DNA of 64,000 nt from Serratia sp. PL17 (GTDB lineage: Bacteria > Pseudomonadota > Gammaproteobacteria > Enterobacterales > Enterobacteriaceae): NCBI RefSeq assembly GCF_017832355.1, contig NZ_JAFIBY010000007.1:186001-250000 (forward strand). Reading direction: 5' to 3'. Every line of letters begins with the position of its first letter. The stretch's first letter is position 1. Below, piece by piece: positions 10,056 through 20,561 of the stretch. The position numbers and the translations under genes are program-made. The notes beneath the pieces are model-generated. The model was not told the origin of the DNA. It was given only the letters and a program-made list of their open reading frames with translations, and ran no database searches.

Positions 10056-10989
10056 CGAAGGCCCCCAGACGTTTCACAATGGAAAGATAAATCGCGATTA
10101 ACACAATCGGCACCAGAGTAAAGGCCGCGGCCATCGGCATATTCCCGATCGCCCCTTGCTGCGCGTACACCATGCTGCCGATGAAATAGCCCGGCGGGCC
10201 CACCAGCTGCGGCACAATAAAGTCCCCCAGCGTCAGTGAGAAGGTGAAGATCGACCCGGCGGCAATGCCCGGCACCGCCAACGGCAGGATCACATAACGA
10301 AAGGTCTGCGACGGTCGTGCGCCCAAATCCGCCGAAGCATGCAGCAACGAAGGTGGCAGACGTTCCAGCGCCGCCTGGATCGGTAAGATCATGAACGGCA
10401 GCCAGATATACACAAACACCAGAAAACGCCCCAACCCGGAGGTCGACAAGGTATTGCCCCCTACGCCCGGCACGGTCAGGATTGCCGCCAACACCGGCTC
10501 CAGCCCAAGATGCTGTAGGAACCACTGCGCCACGCCATCCTTTGCCAGCAATAGGGTCCAGGCGTAGGCCTTAACGATATAACTGGCCCACATTGGCATC
10601 ATCACCGCGATATAGAAGAACGCTTTGACGCGGCCACTGGTGTAACGTGCCATGTAGTAGGCAATCGGAAATGCCAACATCGCGCTGGCCAGGGACACCA
10701 GCACCGCCATGGTCAATGTGCGAAGAATGATGTCGTAATTGGCCGGGTTGAACAGCGCCCGCAGGTTGTCGAAGGTCAGATCCGGCGTCACCGTCATGGT
10801 GAAATCGTCGAAGGTGTAGAACCCCTGCCACAACAGCGTCAATAATGAGCCAAGGTACACCGCGCCAAACCACAACAGCGGCGGGACCAATAACAACAGC
10901 AGGTACAGCGTCGGTCGGCGATACAGCCAGGTCGACAGCGCGCGCAAGGTACCGCGGCGCGGCGCGGGATAGTCAATGCTCATCTCCAT
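10045..10989 (-). CDS. ydcU: Polyamine ABC transporter permease YdcU
   Basis: A 314-residue permease of the PotB/PotH type, with a cytoplasmic N-terminal stretch, six predicted membrane segments and the EAA loop ([20 protein letters not shown]). Its length matches E. coli YdcU. It starts just after ydcT ends (10991) and overlaps the start of ydcV, so the two permease subunits are likely co-translated. Confidence 0.93.
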   Translation of the reverse strand: MEMSIDYPAPRRGTLRALSTWLYRRPTLYLLLLLVPPLLWFGAVYLGSLLTLLWQGFYTFDDFTMTVTPDLTFDNLRALFNPANYDIILRTLTMAVLVSLASAMLAFPIAYYMARYTSGRVKAFFYIAVMMPMWASYIVKAYAWTLLLAKDGVAQWFLQHLGLEPVLAAILTVPGVGGNTLSTSGLGRFLVFVYIWLPFMILPIQAALERLPPSLLHASADLGARPSQTFRYVILPLAVPGIAAGSIFTFSLTLGDFIVPQLVGPPGYFIGSMVYAQQGAIGNMPMAAAFTLVPIVLIAIYLSIVKRLGAFDAL

Positions 10990-10990
10990 C

Positions 10991-12019
10991 TCACCTCTCC
11001 TCCAGCAGTGGCACCATCGCCTCGCGTGACCAGCAAGCGGTGACCGGCTGACCGATCAGGTGTCGCTGCCCGTCGGCATGCCACTGAGGATTCGCCTCGC
11101 TGACCAGCAGTTTCTCCCCGCTGTTCAACGCAATTTCATAGCGCGTTGCGGCGCCTTGATAATGGATCTCTTGCAGCGTGCCCTGCACCTGGACGTCACC
11201 CTGTGCCGCGCCGGCCTGATTGGCTAAACGGATATGCTCGGGACGGATTGAGAAGGTGGCGGCCTGGCCCAGTAACCGCTGCGCCAGATCGCTGCGTACC
11301 ACATTGGACGTGCCGACAAACTCGGCGACAAAGGGTGTCTTCGGCCGCATGTACAACTCGCGAGGCGCATCCACCTGCTCAATACGCCCATTGTTGAACA
11401 CCGCCACCCGATCGGACATCGATAGCGCTTCGCTCTGATCGTGGGTGACGAAAATAAAGGTGATCCCCAGTTGGCGCTGCAGCTTTTTCAGCTCGCCCTG
11501 CATCTGCTCACGCAGCTTGAGATCCAGCGCGCCAAGCGGTTCATCCAGCAACAACACCCGTGGCCGATTGACCAACGCGCGCGCCAGTGCGACACGCTGC
11601 CGCTGACCGCCTGAAAGGTGTGCCGGTTTACGTTCGGCCACAAATCCCAGCGCCACACTGTCCAGTGCTTCCTGCGCCCGCGCCAGGCGTTCACGTTTGG
11701 CCACGCCTTTAACCATCAGCCCGTAGGCGACGTTTTCCAGCACTGACATATGCGGGAACAACGCGTAATCCTGGAAGACGGTATTCACGTCACGTTGATA
11801 CGGTGGCAGATTGGCGGCTTCCTGGCCGTGAATACGAATCGAACCGGCACTGAGCTGTTCAAAACCGGCGATCAATCGCAGGCATGTGGTTTTGCCCGAG
11901 CCGGAAGGCCCGAGCATGGAGAAGAATTCCCCATCCTGTATTTCGATAGAAACCCTGTCCACGGCGCGAACATCGCCAAAACTCCGAGAAACATCGATAA
12001 ACTGCACGGCAATGGTCAT
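10991..12019 (-). CDS. ydcT: Polyamine ABC transporter ATPase YdcT
   Basis: The ATP-binding subunit, about 342 residues from this start. Walker A is GPSGSGKTT, the signature LSGGQRQRVALARAL and Walker B LLLDEPLGALD, with a C-terminal TOBE-type domain. An upstream ATG at 12091 would add 24 residues, but the ATG at 12019 has a good AGGAGA site seven bases away and matches the E. coli YdcT N-terminus (MTxAVxFxxVSRxxGDVRAVD). It forms the importer with YdcU, YdcV and YdcS. Confidence 0.94.
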   Translation of the reverse strand: MTIAVQFIDVSRSFGDVRAVDRVSIEIQDGEFFSMLGPSGSGKTTCLRLIAGFEQLSAGSIRIHGQEAANLPPYQRDVNTVFQDYALFPHMSVLENVAYGLMVKGVAKRERLARAQEALDSVALGFVAERKPAHLSGGQRQRVALARALVNRPRVLLLDEPLGALDLKLREQMQGELKKLQRQLGITFIFVTHDQSEALSMSDRVAVFNNGRIEQVDAPRELYMRPKTPFVAEFVGTSNVVRSDLAQRLLGQAATFSIRPEHIRLANQAGAAQGDVQVQGTLQEIHYQGAATRYEIALNSGEKLLVSEANPQWHADGQRHLIGQPVTACWSREAMVPLLEER

Positions 12020-12126
12020 GATCTGCTCTCCTAAACATGGCGTAAACTCATCAGGTGTAGCCAGCAAAGCCAGTTTGGCTACCCCCGACACAGACCTATC
12101 GCCAAAATAGTTCGGGCTACATCAAA

Positions 12127-12220
12127 GCGACAACCCAACGCATCCCCGAGTGCGTACAGGTCGTACGCAACCGGGGTTCGTGCGGGCAGCCAGCAAAGAG
12201 GCAGCTTGAAATATGAAGGT
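12127..12220. repeat. ERIC-like intergenic repeat, copy 2
   Basis: Aligns with 4211-4300 and resembles ERIC: CGCATCCCC, an inner inverted stem around TGCGTACAGGTCGTACGCA, CCGGGG, GCAGCCAGCAAAGAGGCAG and CTTGAAATATGA. It separates ydcS from ydcT inside the transporter operon, so its folded RNA may set the ratio of binding protein to membrane parts. Confidence 0.7.
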
Positions 12221-12224
12221 GATA

Positions 12225-13379
12225 TTAGCGGCCGCCCATGATGGCGATATAATCCTGAGTCCAGCGGCTATAGGGTACGAACTTGCCACCCTGCGCCTGT
12301 GGCGTTTTCCAGAAGGCAATCTTGTCGAACTGGTTGAAACCATTGGTCTCACACCCTTTATCGCCTAACAGCGTACTGGCCTTACAGCCTGCCGGTGATG
12401 CCGGTACAGAACCGAACCAGGCAGCAACGTCACCCTGCACTTTCGGCTCCAGCGACCAGTTCATCCACAGGTAAGCACAGTTGGGGTGTTTGGCGTCGGC
12501 GTGCAGCATGGTGGTATCCGCCCAGCCGGTAACGCCCTCTTTCGGGAACACGGTGCCAATCGGCTGGCCTTCCCCTTTCAGGGCATTGGCCTGATACGGC
12601 CAGGCGCTGGAGGCGACCACGCCTTCATTTTTGAAATCGCTCATCTGCACTGAGGTGTCATGCCAGTAGCGATGAATCAACGCATGCTGAGTGCGTAACA
12701 GTTTCAGTGCCGCCTGATATTGCGCTTCGTTTAATTGATACGGATCGCTGATGCCCAACTGGGGTTGTGTCGCCTTCAGGAACAGCGCCGCGTCGGCGAT
12801 GTAAATAGGGCCATCATAGGCCTGCACCCGCCCCTGGTTGGTTTTGCCGTCTGGCAGGTTCTGTTGCTGGAACACGACAGCCCAGCTATCCGGTGGCGTT
12901 GGGAAGGTTTTGGTGTTGTACATCAGCAGGTTTGGCCCCCACTGATAGGGGGTACCGTAGGTTTTACCGTCCACGGTATACCAGGCGCCCTTCAACAGGC
13001 GCGGGTCGATGTTTTTCCAGTTGGGGATCAGTGCCGTGTTAATTGGCTGCACCCGTTTGCCGAAGATCAGTCGCAGTGAAGCATCGCCGGAAGCGGTCAC
13101 CAAGTCGTAACCGCCCTTAGCCATCAGGCTGACCATTTCGTCTGACGTGGCAGCCGTTTTCACATTCACTGCACAGCTGGTCTGTTTTTCAAACTGGGTG
13201 ACCCAGTCATAATTTTTATCGGATTGGCCGCGTTCGATATAGCCGGGCCAGGCAATGATATCCAGTCGTCCTTCGCCTTTACCCAGAGCCTGTGGCAACT
13301 CGGCCGCATGAGCCAGGCTGCAAAGCACAGTGAGACAGAGCGCGGAAACTGTGGTGGTGACTGCGGTCGTTTTTCCCAT
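12225..13379 (-). CDS. ydcS: Periplasmic polyamine-binding protein YdcS
   Basis: A 384-residue solute-binding protein of the PotD/PotF group. The N-terminal signal peptide ends near AHA (residue 25). The body has the family stretch RLDIIAWPGYIERG and an acidic and aromatic pocket region around YQWGPNLLMYN and SSAWPYQANAL. Length and ends match E. coli YdcS, which has also been reported as a polyhydroxybutyrate synthase. It lies immediately upstream of its ATPase, separated by an ERIC-like element. Expected to deliver putrescine or spermidine. Confidence 0.93.
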   Translation of the reverse strand: MGKTTAVTTTVSALCLTVLCSLAHAAELPQALGKGEGRLDIIAWPGYIERGQSDKNYDWVTQFEKQTSCAVNVKTAATSDEMVSLMAKGGYDLVTASGDASLRLIFGKRVQPINTALIPNWKNIDPRLLKGAWYTVDGKTYGTPYQWGPNLLMYNTKTFPTPPDSWAVVFQQQNLPDGKTNQGRVQAYDGPIYIADAALFLKATQPQLGISDPYQLNEAQYQAALKLLRTQHALIHRYWHDTSVQMSDFKNEGVVASSAWPYQANALKGEGQPIGTVFPKEGVTGWADTTMLHADAKHPNCAYLWMNWSLEPKVQGDVAAWFGSVPASPAGCKASTLLGDKGCETNGFNQFDKIAFWKTPQAQGGKFVPYSRWTQDYIAIMGGR

Positions 13380-13440
13380 CGTAATTACCCCTGTGTTGCG
13401 TATCTGTATGCGGCAGGGAACGGCTGCCGCCCTAATCTCA

Positions 13441-14904
13441 TTAAAAGCTGGCTTTAAACTTCGCCATTACATGTCTGACTACGCTGTAGTCCTGCAGTGA
13501 ATCACTGGAGAGATCCTTGCCGTAACCGGAACGTTTCAGGCCCCCGTGTGGCATCTCACTCGCCAGGGTGAAATGGGTGTTGATCCAGGTGCTGCCGTAT
13601 TGCAGATGCGCAGCGATGTGCAGCGCCCGATCGATATTTTGCGTCCAGACCGACGAAGCCAGACCGTATTCGGAATCATTGGCCCAGTTGACCGCCTGCT
13701 CCAGATGTTCGAAACGGGTAACGCTCACTACCGGGCCAAACACTTCACGCTGGACGATTTCGTCGCTTTGCAGGCAGCCGGCCAGCAGCGTGGGTTGGTA
13801 ATAGAAACCGGGGCCCGAATGCGCGGCGGCGCCGGTGATCAATTCAATGTGCGGCTGACTGAGCGCCCGTTCGACAAAGCTGGCGACACGATCGCGCTGC
13901 CGGTTACTGATCAGCGGGCCAATTTCGTTATCTTCATCGCGTTTGCGGGCAAAACGCAGGCTTGCCACCGCCTCACCCAGCGCTTCTACCAGTTTTGGAT
14001 AGATCCCCGCCTGCGCGTAGATGCGGCAGGCGGCGGTGCAGTCTTGCCCGGCGTTGTAATAGCCATAGGTGCGGATGCTGTTGACCACTTCGTCCAGATC
14101 CGCGTCGTCGCAGACGATCACCGGTGCTTTCCCCCCCAATTCCAGGTGGGTGCGTTTGACGCTTTTAGCTGCCGCCTGCAAGATTTTTTGCCCGGTGACG
14201 ATATCGCCGGTCACCGACACCAGACGCACCTGCGGATGTCCGACCAAATGGCTGCCGACCCCTTCTCCGCCGCCATAGACAATATTCAGCACACCCGGCG
14301 GCAGGATATCTTGCAGCGCTGGCACCAGCGCCAAAATCGTCAGGGGAGTATGTTCGGAAGGTTTGAATACCACGGTGTTGCCCGCTGCCAGCGCGGGCGC
14401 GATCTTCCATGCCGCCATCATTAGCGGGTAGTTCCATGGCGCAATCGAGGCCACCACACCGATCGGATCACGGCGAATCATCGAGGTGTGTCCTTCAATG
14501 TATTCACCAGCCAGTTGCCCTTGCTGGGTACGCACCGCGCCGGCAAAGAAACGAAAGACGTCGACGGCCGCCGGCAGATCATCATTGAGCGCCTGATGCA
14601 ACGGCTTGCCGCAGTTGAGGGCTTCCAGACCGGCTAACCGCTCGGCCTGCCGCTCTATGGCGTCGGCAATGCGCAGAAGAAGAGATGCACGGTAGGCTGG
14701 CGTAGTGCGCGACCAGTGGCCGAAGGCTTGCTGGGCCGCTTTAACGGCGCTGCCAACCTGCGCGGATGAGGCTTCGGTGATGGAAACCAGCGTTTCGCCA
14801 TTCGCCGGATTAACGATGCACTCTTGCTGGCCTTCACCTTCGACCGACTGACCGTTAATGAATTGCTGACAGGATAAACCTGAAAGGAGGTGCACATCTG
14901 CCAT
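13441..14904 (-). CDS. Second PatD-like aminoaldehyde dehydrogenase
   Basis: A 487-residue aldehyde dehydrogenase and paralogue of the PatD at 7643-9067. Shared stretches include [10 protein letters not shown] and [16 protein letters not shown] with the catalytic cysteine, and the glutamate motif LELGGKAPV. It has about 11 extra N-terminal residues and differs through the cofactor region ([14 protein letters not shown] against [14 protein letters not shown]). As first gene of the cluster after the regulator, it may handle another aldehyde, for example 3-aminopropanal from 1,3-diaminopropane, or be a second 4-aminobutanal enzyme. Family firm, substrate open. Confidence 0.88.
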   Translation of the reverse strand: MADVHLLSGLSCQQFINGQSVEGEGQQECIVNPANGETLVSITEASSAQVGSAVKAAQQAFGHWSRTTPAYRASLLLRIADAIERQAERLAGLEALNCGKPLHQALNDDLPAAVDVFRFFAGAVRTQQGQLAGEYIEGHTSMIRRDPIGVVASIAPWNYPLMMAAWKIAPALAAGNTVVFKPSEHTPLTILALVPALQDILPPGVLNIVYGGGEGVGSHLVGHPQVRLVSVTGDIVTGQKILQAAAKSVKRTHLELGGKAPVIVCDDADLDEVVNSIRTYGYYNAGQDCTAACRIYAQAGIYPKLVEALGEAVASLRFARKRDEDNEIGPLISNRQRDRVASFVERALSQPHIELITGAAAHSGPGFYYQPTLLAGCLQSDEIVQREVFGPVVSVTRFEHLEQAVNWANDSEYGLASSVWTQNIDRALHIAAHLQYGSTWINTHFTLASEMPHGGLKRSGYGKDLSSDSLQDYSVVRHVMAKFKASF

Positions 14905-15019
14905 CGCGAATCGCCTCTAAGTGACAAAAACGTTAACTAAATGTGAATAAGTTAGTTTCAATCAGACTAAGCGAGCATCAGGCAGCCAACAAATTCTAAA
15001 TACTGAACGCCGCGTTCGA

Positions 15020-15943
15020 TTAAATCGAATGCTTCAGCCCAGCGGCGTGCATATTCCCGTTCTCACGCGCAATGGTCAGGAAAGGAGTGACCAATTCCGG
15101 CCGTGCGCTACCGCGCCGCCATGCCAAGCCGATGTCCAGCGGCTCCAGCAGATCCACCAGCTTACGCGCTTCAATCATATTGCCTTCCAACGACCAGGCG
15201 CGGTAAGCCATATCCGGCAAGATTGAGACCCCCATCCCTGCCGCCACCAGGCTGCGTACCGCCTCCGTCGAACCGGTTTTCATGGCGATCTCCGGTTTCA
15301 ATCCCACGCGTGCCCAGATGCGGCGCGCATGTACGTCCATTTCGTCGGCATTAAGCTGGATAAGCGGCAACTTCGCCACATCTGCCAGGCTAATGCTTTC
15401 GTGATCCAGCAGCGGATGCAGCGGTGGCAGCCACAGGCGATAAGGCGAATGCATCAGCACTTCGGTCTGCAACGCGTCACGGTCTTCGATATTGGACAGG
15501 ATCAGGACGCCGATATCGATCTCCCCGCTTACCAGCAGGTGCTCAATATAAGGACGTTCATCTTCGATCATCTGGATGGTGACGTTGGGGTAAGCCGATT
15601 TAAACCGCTTGAGCAGCTCGACCAGGAAGTACCCGGCCACCAGACTGGTCACGCCGATAGTCAGCTTGCCGGTCAGGCTTTCAGTCCCCAATTGCAGGCT
15701 GCGTTTGGCGTTATCCACCGTGGCGAGGATCAGATAAGACTGGCGTAAAAATTGGTGCCCCTGATGTGTCAGGTTCATGCCCTTGGCGTGGCGATCGAAC
15801 AATCGCACACCGATGTCGGTTTCCAATTGCTGGATAGCCAACGTCAACGAGGACTGGGAAACAAACACCGCCTGGGCGGCGGCGGAGATCGAACCGGTTT
15901 CGGCCACGGCGATAAAATGGCGGATTTGGCGCAGCGTCATCAT
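15020..15943 (-). CDS. LysR-type transcriptional regulator, likely of the polyamine cluster
   Basis: About 307 residues: an N-terminal winged helix-turn-helix (MTLRQIRHFIAVAETGSISA, residues 2-60) and a C-terminal LysR substrate-binding domain. The frame is open to 16033, but the ATG at 15943 is preceded by GGAAGG at good spacing and matches usual LysR starts. It lies 115 bases upstream of, and in the same direction as, the aldehyde dehydrogenase gene. I infer that it senses an intermediate of polyamine breakdown. No operator was pinned down. Confidence 0.85.
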   Translation of the reverse strand: MMTLRQIRHFIAVAETGSISAAAQAVFVSQSSLTLAIQQLETDIGVRLFDRHAKGMNLTHQGHQFLRQSYLILATVDNAKRSLQLGTESLTGKLTIGVTSLVAGYFLVELLKRFKSAYPNVTIQMIEDERPYIEHLLVSGEIDIGVLILSNIEDRDALQTEVLMHSPYRLWLPPLHPLLDHESISLADVAKLPLIQLNADEMDVHARRIWARVGLKPEIAMKTGSTEAVRSLVAAGMGVSILPDMAYRAWSLEGNMIEARKLVDLLEPLDIGLAWRRGSARPELVTPFLTIARENGNMHAAGLKHSI

Positions 15944-16182
15944 CCGCATTGCCTTCCAAGCCACTGCGTTGTTGTCTGCGTGCACTTGCCGCCCGGCCGC
16001 AACGTGACATTCATTGGGGATTGCCTTAATCAAAATAGTGGAATTGAGTTAAGTGTAGCTATGGGCGCAGTGAAGCGATCGAGAAAAGTATCAAAAACGC
16101 GATAGCCTTCGCTTTTTTAGAATGCTTCTGATGAGAATAATCAAAACGGTGGAGAGGCGGGAGACGTTCAGGGATATTTGGG

Positions 16183-16221
16183 GCGTACACGTAGTACGTG
16201 AGGAGGCCGAGCACCGCCCAA
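16183..16221. repeat. Dispersed repeat B, copy 2
   Basis: The 39-base core seen at 9170-9208 recurs here (GCGTACACGTAGTACGTGAG, then GAGGCCGAGCACCGCCCAA). It lies between glnB and the LysR gene, the right edge of the extra cluster. An inverted copy of GAGCACCGCC follows at 16231-16241 and would give a hairpin downstream of glnB. Confidence 0.75.
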
Positions 16222-16254
16222 GCTCAATCTGGCGGTGCTCGGTAGACGATCACA

Positions 16255-18226
<1,972 letters not shown>

Positions 18227-18307
18227 TGTTTAGGATCCCGCTTAATACGTTCCATGGTTCTCTGTGTTGGGCCGCGCCACAAACAAGAGAACGGAGTGTA
18301 AATCATT

Positions 18308-18349
18308 CCGCTGCGTTTGTTGAGAACCTGCGTAAGCAGGCCGCAGCGG
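18308..18349. repeat. Nested inverted repeat between glrR and nadE
   Basis: CCGCTGCG and CGCAGCGG bracket an inner hairpin CCTGC-GTAA-GCAGG. It lies 7 bases past the glrR stop. There is no T-tract on the minus strand, so it may be an RNA-stabilising or processing structure rather than a terminator. Confidence 0.6.
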
Positions 18350-18355
18350 AAAACA

Positions 18356-19693
18356 TCATTCTTTAAAATCGTTGGCGTCCAGTTCATGACGCGACAGCAA
18401 TTTATAAAACTCGGTACGGTTGCGGCCTGCCATACGTGCGGCCTGAGTCACGTTACCTTTGGTGATCTGCAACAGCTTGCGCAAATAATGTAATTCAAAC
18501 TGATTACGCGCCTCGACAAAGGTCGGCAAGGCGGTGTTTTCCCCTTCCAGCGCCTGTTCCACCAGCGCTTCACTGATCACCGGCGCGGAGGTCAAGGCCA
18601 CACACTGTTCGATTACGTTCACCAGTTGGCGCACGTTACCCGGCCAGGTCGCGGTCATCAGGCGTTTCATGGCGTCCGAAGAGAAGCTACGGACAAAGGG
18701 TTTGTGGCGTTTGGCAGACTCGCGCAGCAGATGATTAGCCAATAATGGAATATCCTCAGCGCGCTCATTCAGCGCAGGGATTTTCAGGTTCACCACATTC
18801 AGGCGGTAGTACAAATCCTCACGGAATTCGTTTTTCGCCATCGCCTTTTGCAGATCGCGGTGAGTAGCGGAAATAATACGAACGTCAATGTCCAGGTCAC
18901 GGTTGCTGCCCAACGGGCGTACCTTACGCTCTTGCAGCACACGCAACAGCTTAACCTGGAGCGAAAGCGGCATATCGCCGATCTCATCGAGGAACAGCGT
19001 ACCGCCAGCTGCCGCCTGGAATAGCCCTTCACGGCTGCTGACTGCACCGGTAAATGCCCCTTTGGCATGGCCGAACAGCTCTGACTCCAACAATTGCTCG
19101 GGCAATGCGCCGCAGTTAATGGCAATAAACGCCTTTTTACCCCGCGGGCTGGCACCGTGGATCGCTTGCGCCAACACCTCTTTACCGGTGCCGCTGTGAC
19201 CGTTGATCAAGACGCTGACATCGGACTGCGCCACCATTTTTGCCTGCTCTAGCAAGCGCAGCATAATCGGGCTGCGGGTGACTATCTCTTCACGCCAGCT
19301 GTCATCACCCGCAGGTAACGACAATGACAGCGCTTCGTCGATGGCCTTATACAACGCATCGCGATCCACCGGCTTGGTCAGGAAGCTGAACACCCCTTGC
19401 TGGGTGGCTGCCACCGCATCCGGGATAGAGCCGTGGGCGGTAAGGATGATCACCGGCATGCCGGGCTGATGTTTCTGGATCTCGGCAAACAGCGCCATGC
19501 CGTCCATTTCATCCATCCGTAGATCGCTTATCACCAGATCGATTTTTTCGCGCCCTAACAGGCGCAGCGCTTCCTGACCGCTTTCCGCGGTGGTGACATG
19601 AAAACCTTCGCTGGTCAGGCGCATTCCCAACAGCTTGAGCAGGCTGGGATCGTCGTCAACCAATAATAGATTGGCCGGTTTGCGTGCTGTCAT
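18356..19693 (-). CDS. glrR: Response regulator GlrR, sigma-54 activator
   Basis: A 445-residue NtrC-family regulator. The receiver domain (residues 8-120) has the phosphoacceptor Asp in VISDLRMDEMDG. The AAA+ domain has Walker A GHSGTGKE and the sigma-54 contact loop GAFTGA. A Fis-type helix-turn-helix is at the C-terminus (GNVTQAARMAGRNRTEFYKLL). It is phosphorylated by GlrK and in E. coli activates glmY; three exact GlrR boxes lie upstream of glmY here. Its start overlaps the qseG stop by four bases. Confidence 0.97.
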   Translation of the reverse strand: MTARKPANLLLVDDDPSLLKLLGMRLTSEGFHVTTAESGQEALRLLGREKIDLVISDLRMDEMDGMALFAEIQKHQPGMPVIILTAHGSIPDAVAATQQGVFSFLTKPVDRDALYKAIDEALSLSLPAGDDSWREEIVTRSPIMLRLLEQAKMVAQSDVSVLINGHSGTGKEVLAQAIHGASPRGKKAFIAINCGALPEQLLESELFGHAKGAFTGAVSSREGLFQAAAGGTLFLDEIGDMPLSLQVKLLRVLQERKVRPLGSNRDLDIDVRIISATHRDLQKAMAKNEFREDLYYRLNVVNLKIPALNERAEDIPLLANHLLRESAKRHKPFVRSFSSDAMKRLMTATWPGNVRQLVNVIEQCVALTSAPVISEALVEQALEGENTALPTFVEARNQFELHYLRKLLQITKGNVTQAARMAGRNRTEFYKLLSRHELDANDFKE

Positions 19694-20559
19694 TGCGCGT
19701 GGGACTCCTTGTTAGCAGGGGACGGCGCATAAGTATCTTCCGGTTCCACCGGCAAGGCTGTGCCCTTCTCCGGTTCCGCGTCCGACTCTGCGGCTTTGTT
19801 TGGGGTCACTTTCTTCGCGGAGTCGGTTTTTTGTTGCGTCGCGCTATTGTCCGGGATGTCAGTTTGCAGCTGCTTGCGCGAAGAGAGCTGACGCTCAATA
19901 TCGGTCAGGTTTTCCAGCTTGCGCGACGTATCCTGCAACTGTGCCTGTAAACGTATCTGGCTCTGGCGCAACTGATCTATCTGGCTGTCGGAGCTTTCCT
20001 GCAGATGTTGGTAGCGAGCCTTTTCATCAAACAGCGTTATCTGTAGGACCTGCTGCTGACGCCACAATTGCAACAACGGGCGCAATGAACTTGGGAACTC
20101 CAGGCGGTAGCTATTCAGGCGATCGATCATCTGGCGGCGCTCACCCGAGGTTGGCTCAGCACTACCCAACAGGATGCTTTGTTTGAAAATCCCAGCCCAA
20201 CTGTCTCCAGGCAGGGTTTTCGCCAGTGCACGCGCCTGAGTGGAACCGATACGATCGGCACAATCCATGGCGCGCAGCCAGTAAAGAGAGTTATTCAACG
20301 CATCTTTTTCGTCGAGAGGCCACAGGGTGTCACACGCCGCAATGCGGTAATCCACCACTTTTGTGTCCGGGATCGCTTCCTGCTGCGGCTGGCTTAAGCC
20401 GCCGCTGACCGCGCGATCAACACACCCAGCCAGTAGAAAAGGGACAAATAGAACGCTGCCTAAAAAGGAAAAACGACGCTTGCCGAGCGGCGTACCCAGT
20501 GTGGCACGCGGTGAACGTTCGGTCTGTGAGAGACGAAGGCGTTTAGACCATGTGTACAT
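19690..20559 (-). CDS. qseG: QseG outer-membrane lipoprotein of the GlrK-GlrR system
   Basis: A 289-residue lipoprotein with lipobox LLAGC (Cys near residue 46), after an unusually long positively charged N-terminus. The middle has a coiled-coil-like stretch (QSQIRLQAQLQDTSRKLENL). The C-terminal part is low-complexity and rich in Glu, Lys and Pro, and probably disordered. In E. coli QseG (YfhG) contacts GlrK in the periplasm and is needed for signalling. It lies between glrK and glrR with an overlap at the glrR side, a single operon. Confidence 0.93.
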   Translation of the reverse strand: MYTWSKRLRLSQTERSPRATLGTPLGKRRFSFLGSVLFVPFLLAGCVDRAVSGGLSQPQQEAIPDTKVVDYRIAACDTLWPLDEKDALNNSLYWLRAMDCADRIGSTQARALAKTLPGDSWAGIFKQSILLGSAEPTSGERRQMIDRLNSYRLEFPSSLRPLLQLWRQQQVLQITLFDEKARYQHLQESSDSQIDQLRQSQIRLQAQLQDTSRKLENLTDIERQLSSRKQLQTDIPDNSATQQKTDSAKKVTPNKAAESDAEPEKGTALPVEPEDTYAPSPANKESHAQ

Positions 20560-20561
20560 TA

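Noticed and set aside
13546..14424. 292-codon frame opposite the second aldehyde dehydrogenase
   Set aside because: Antisense shadow; composition rich in Arg, His and Gln as expected from reading a GC-rich gene backwards.
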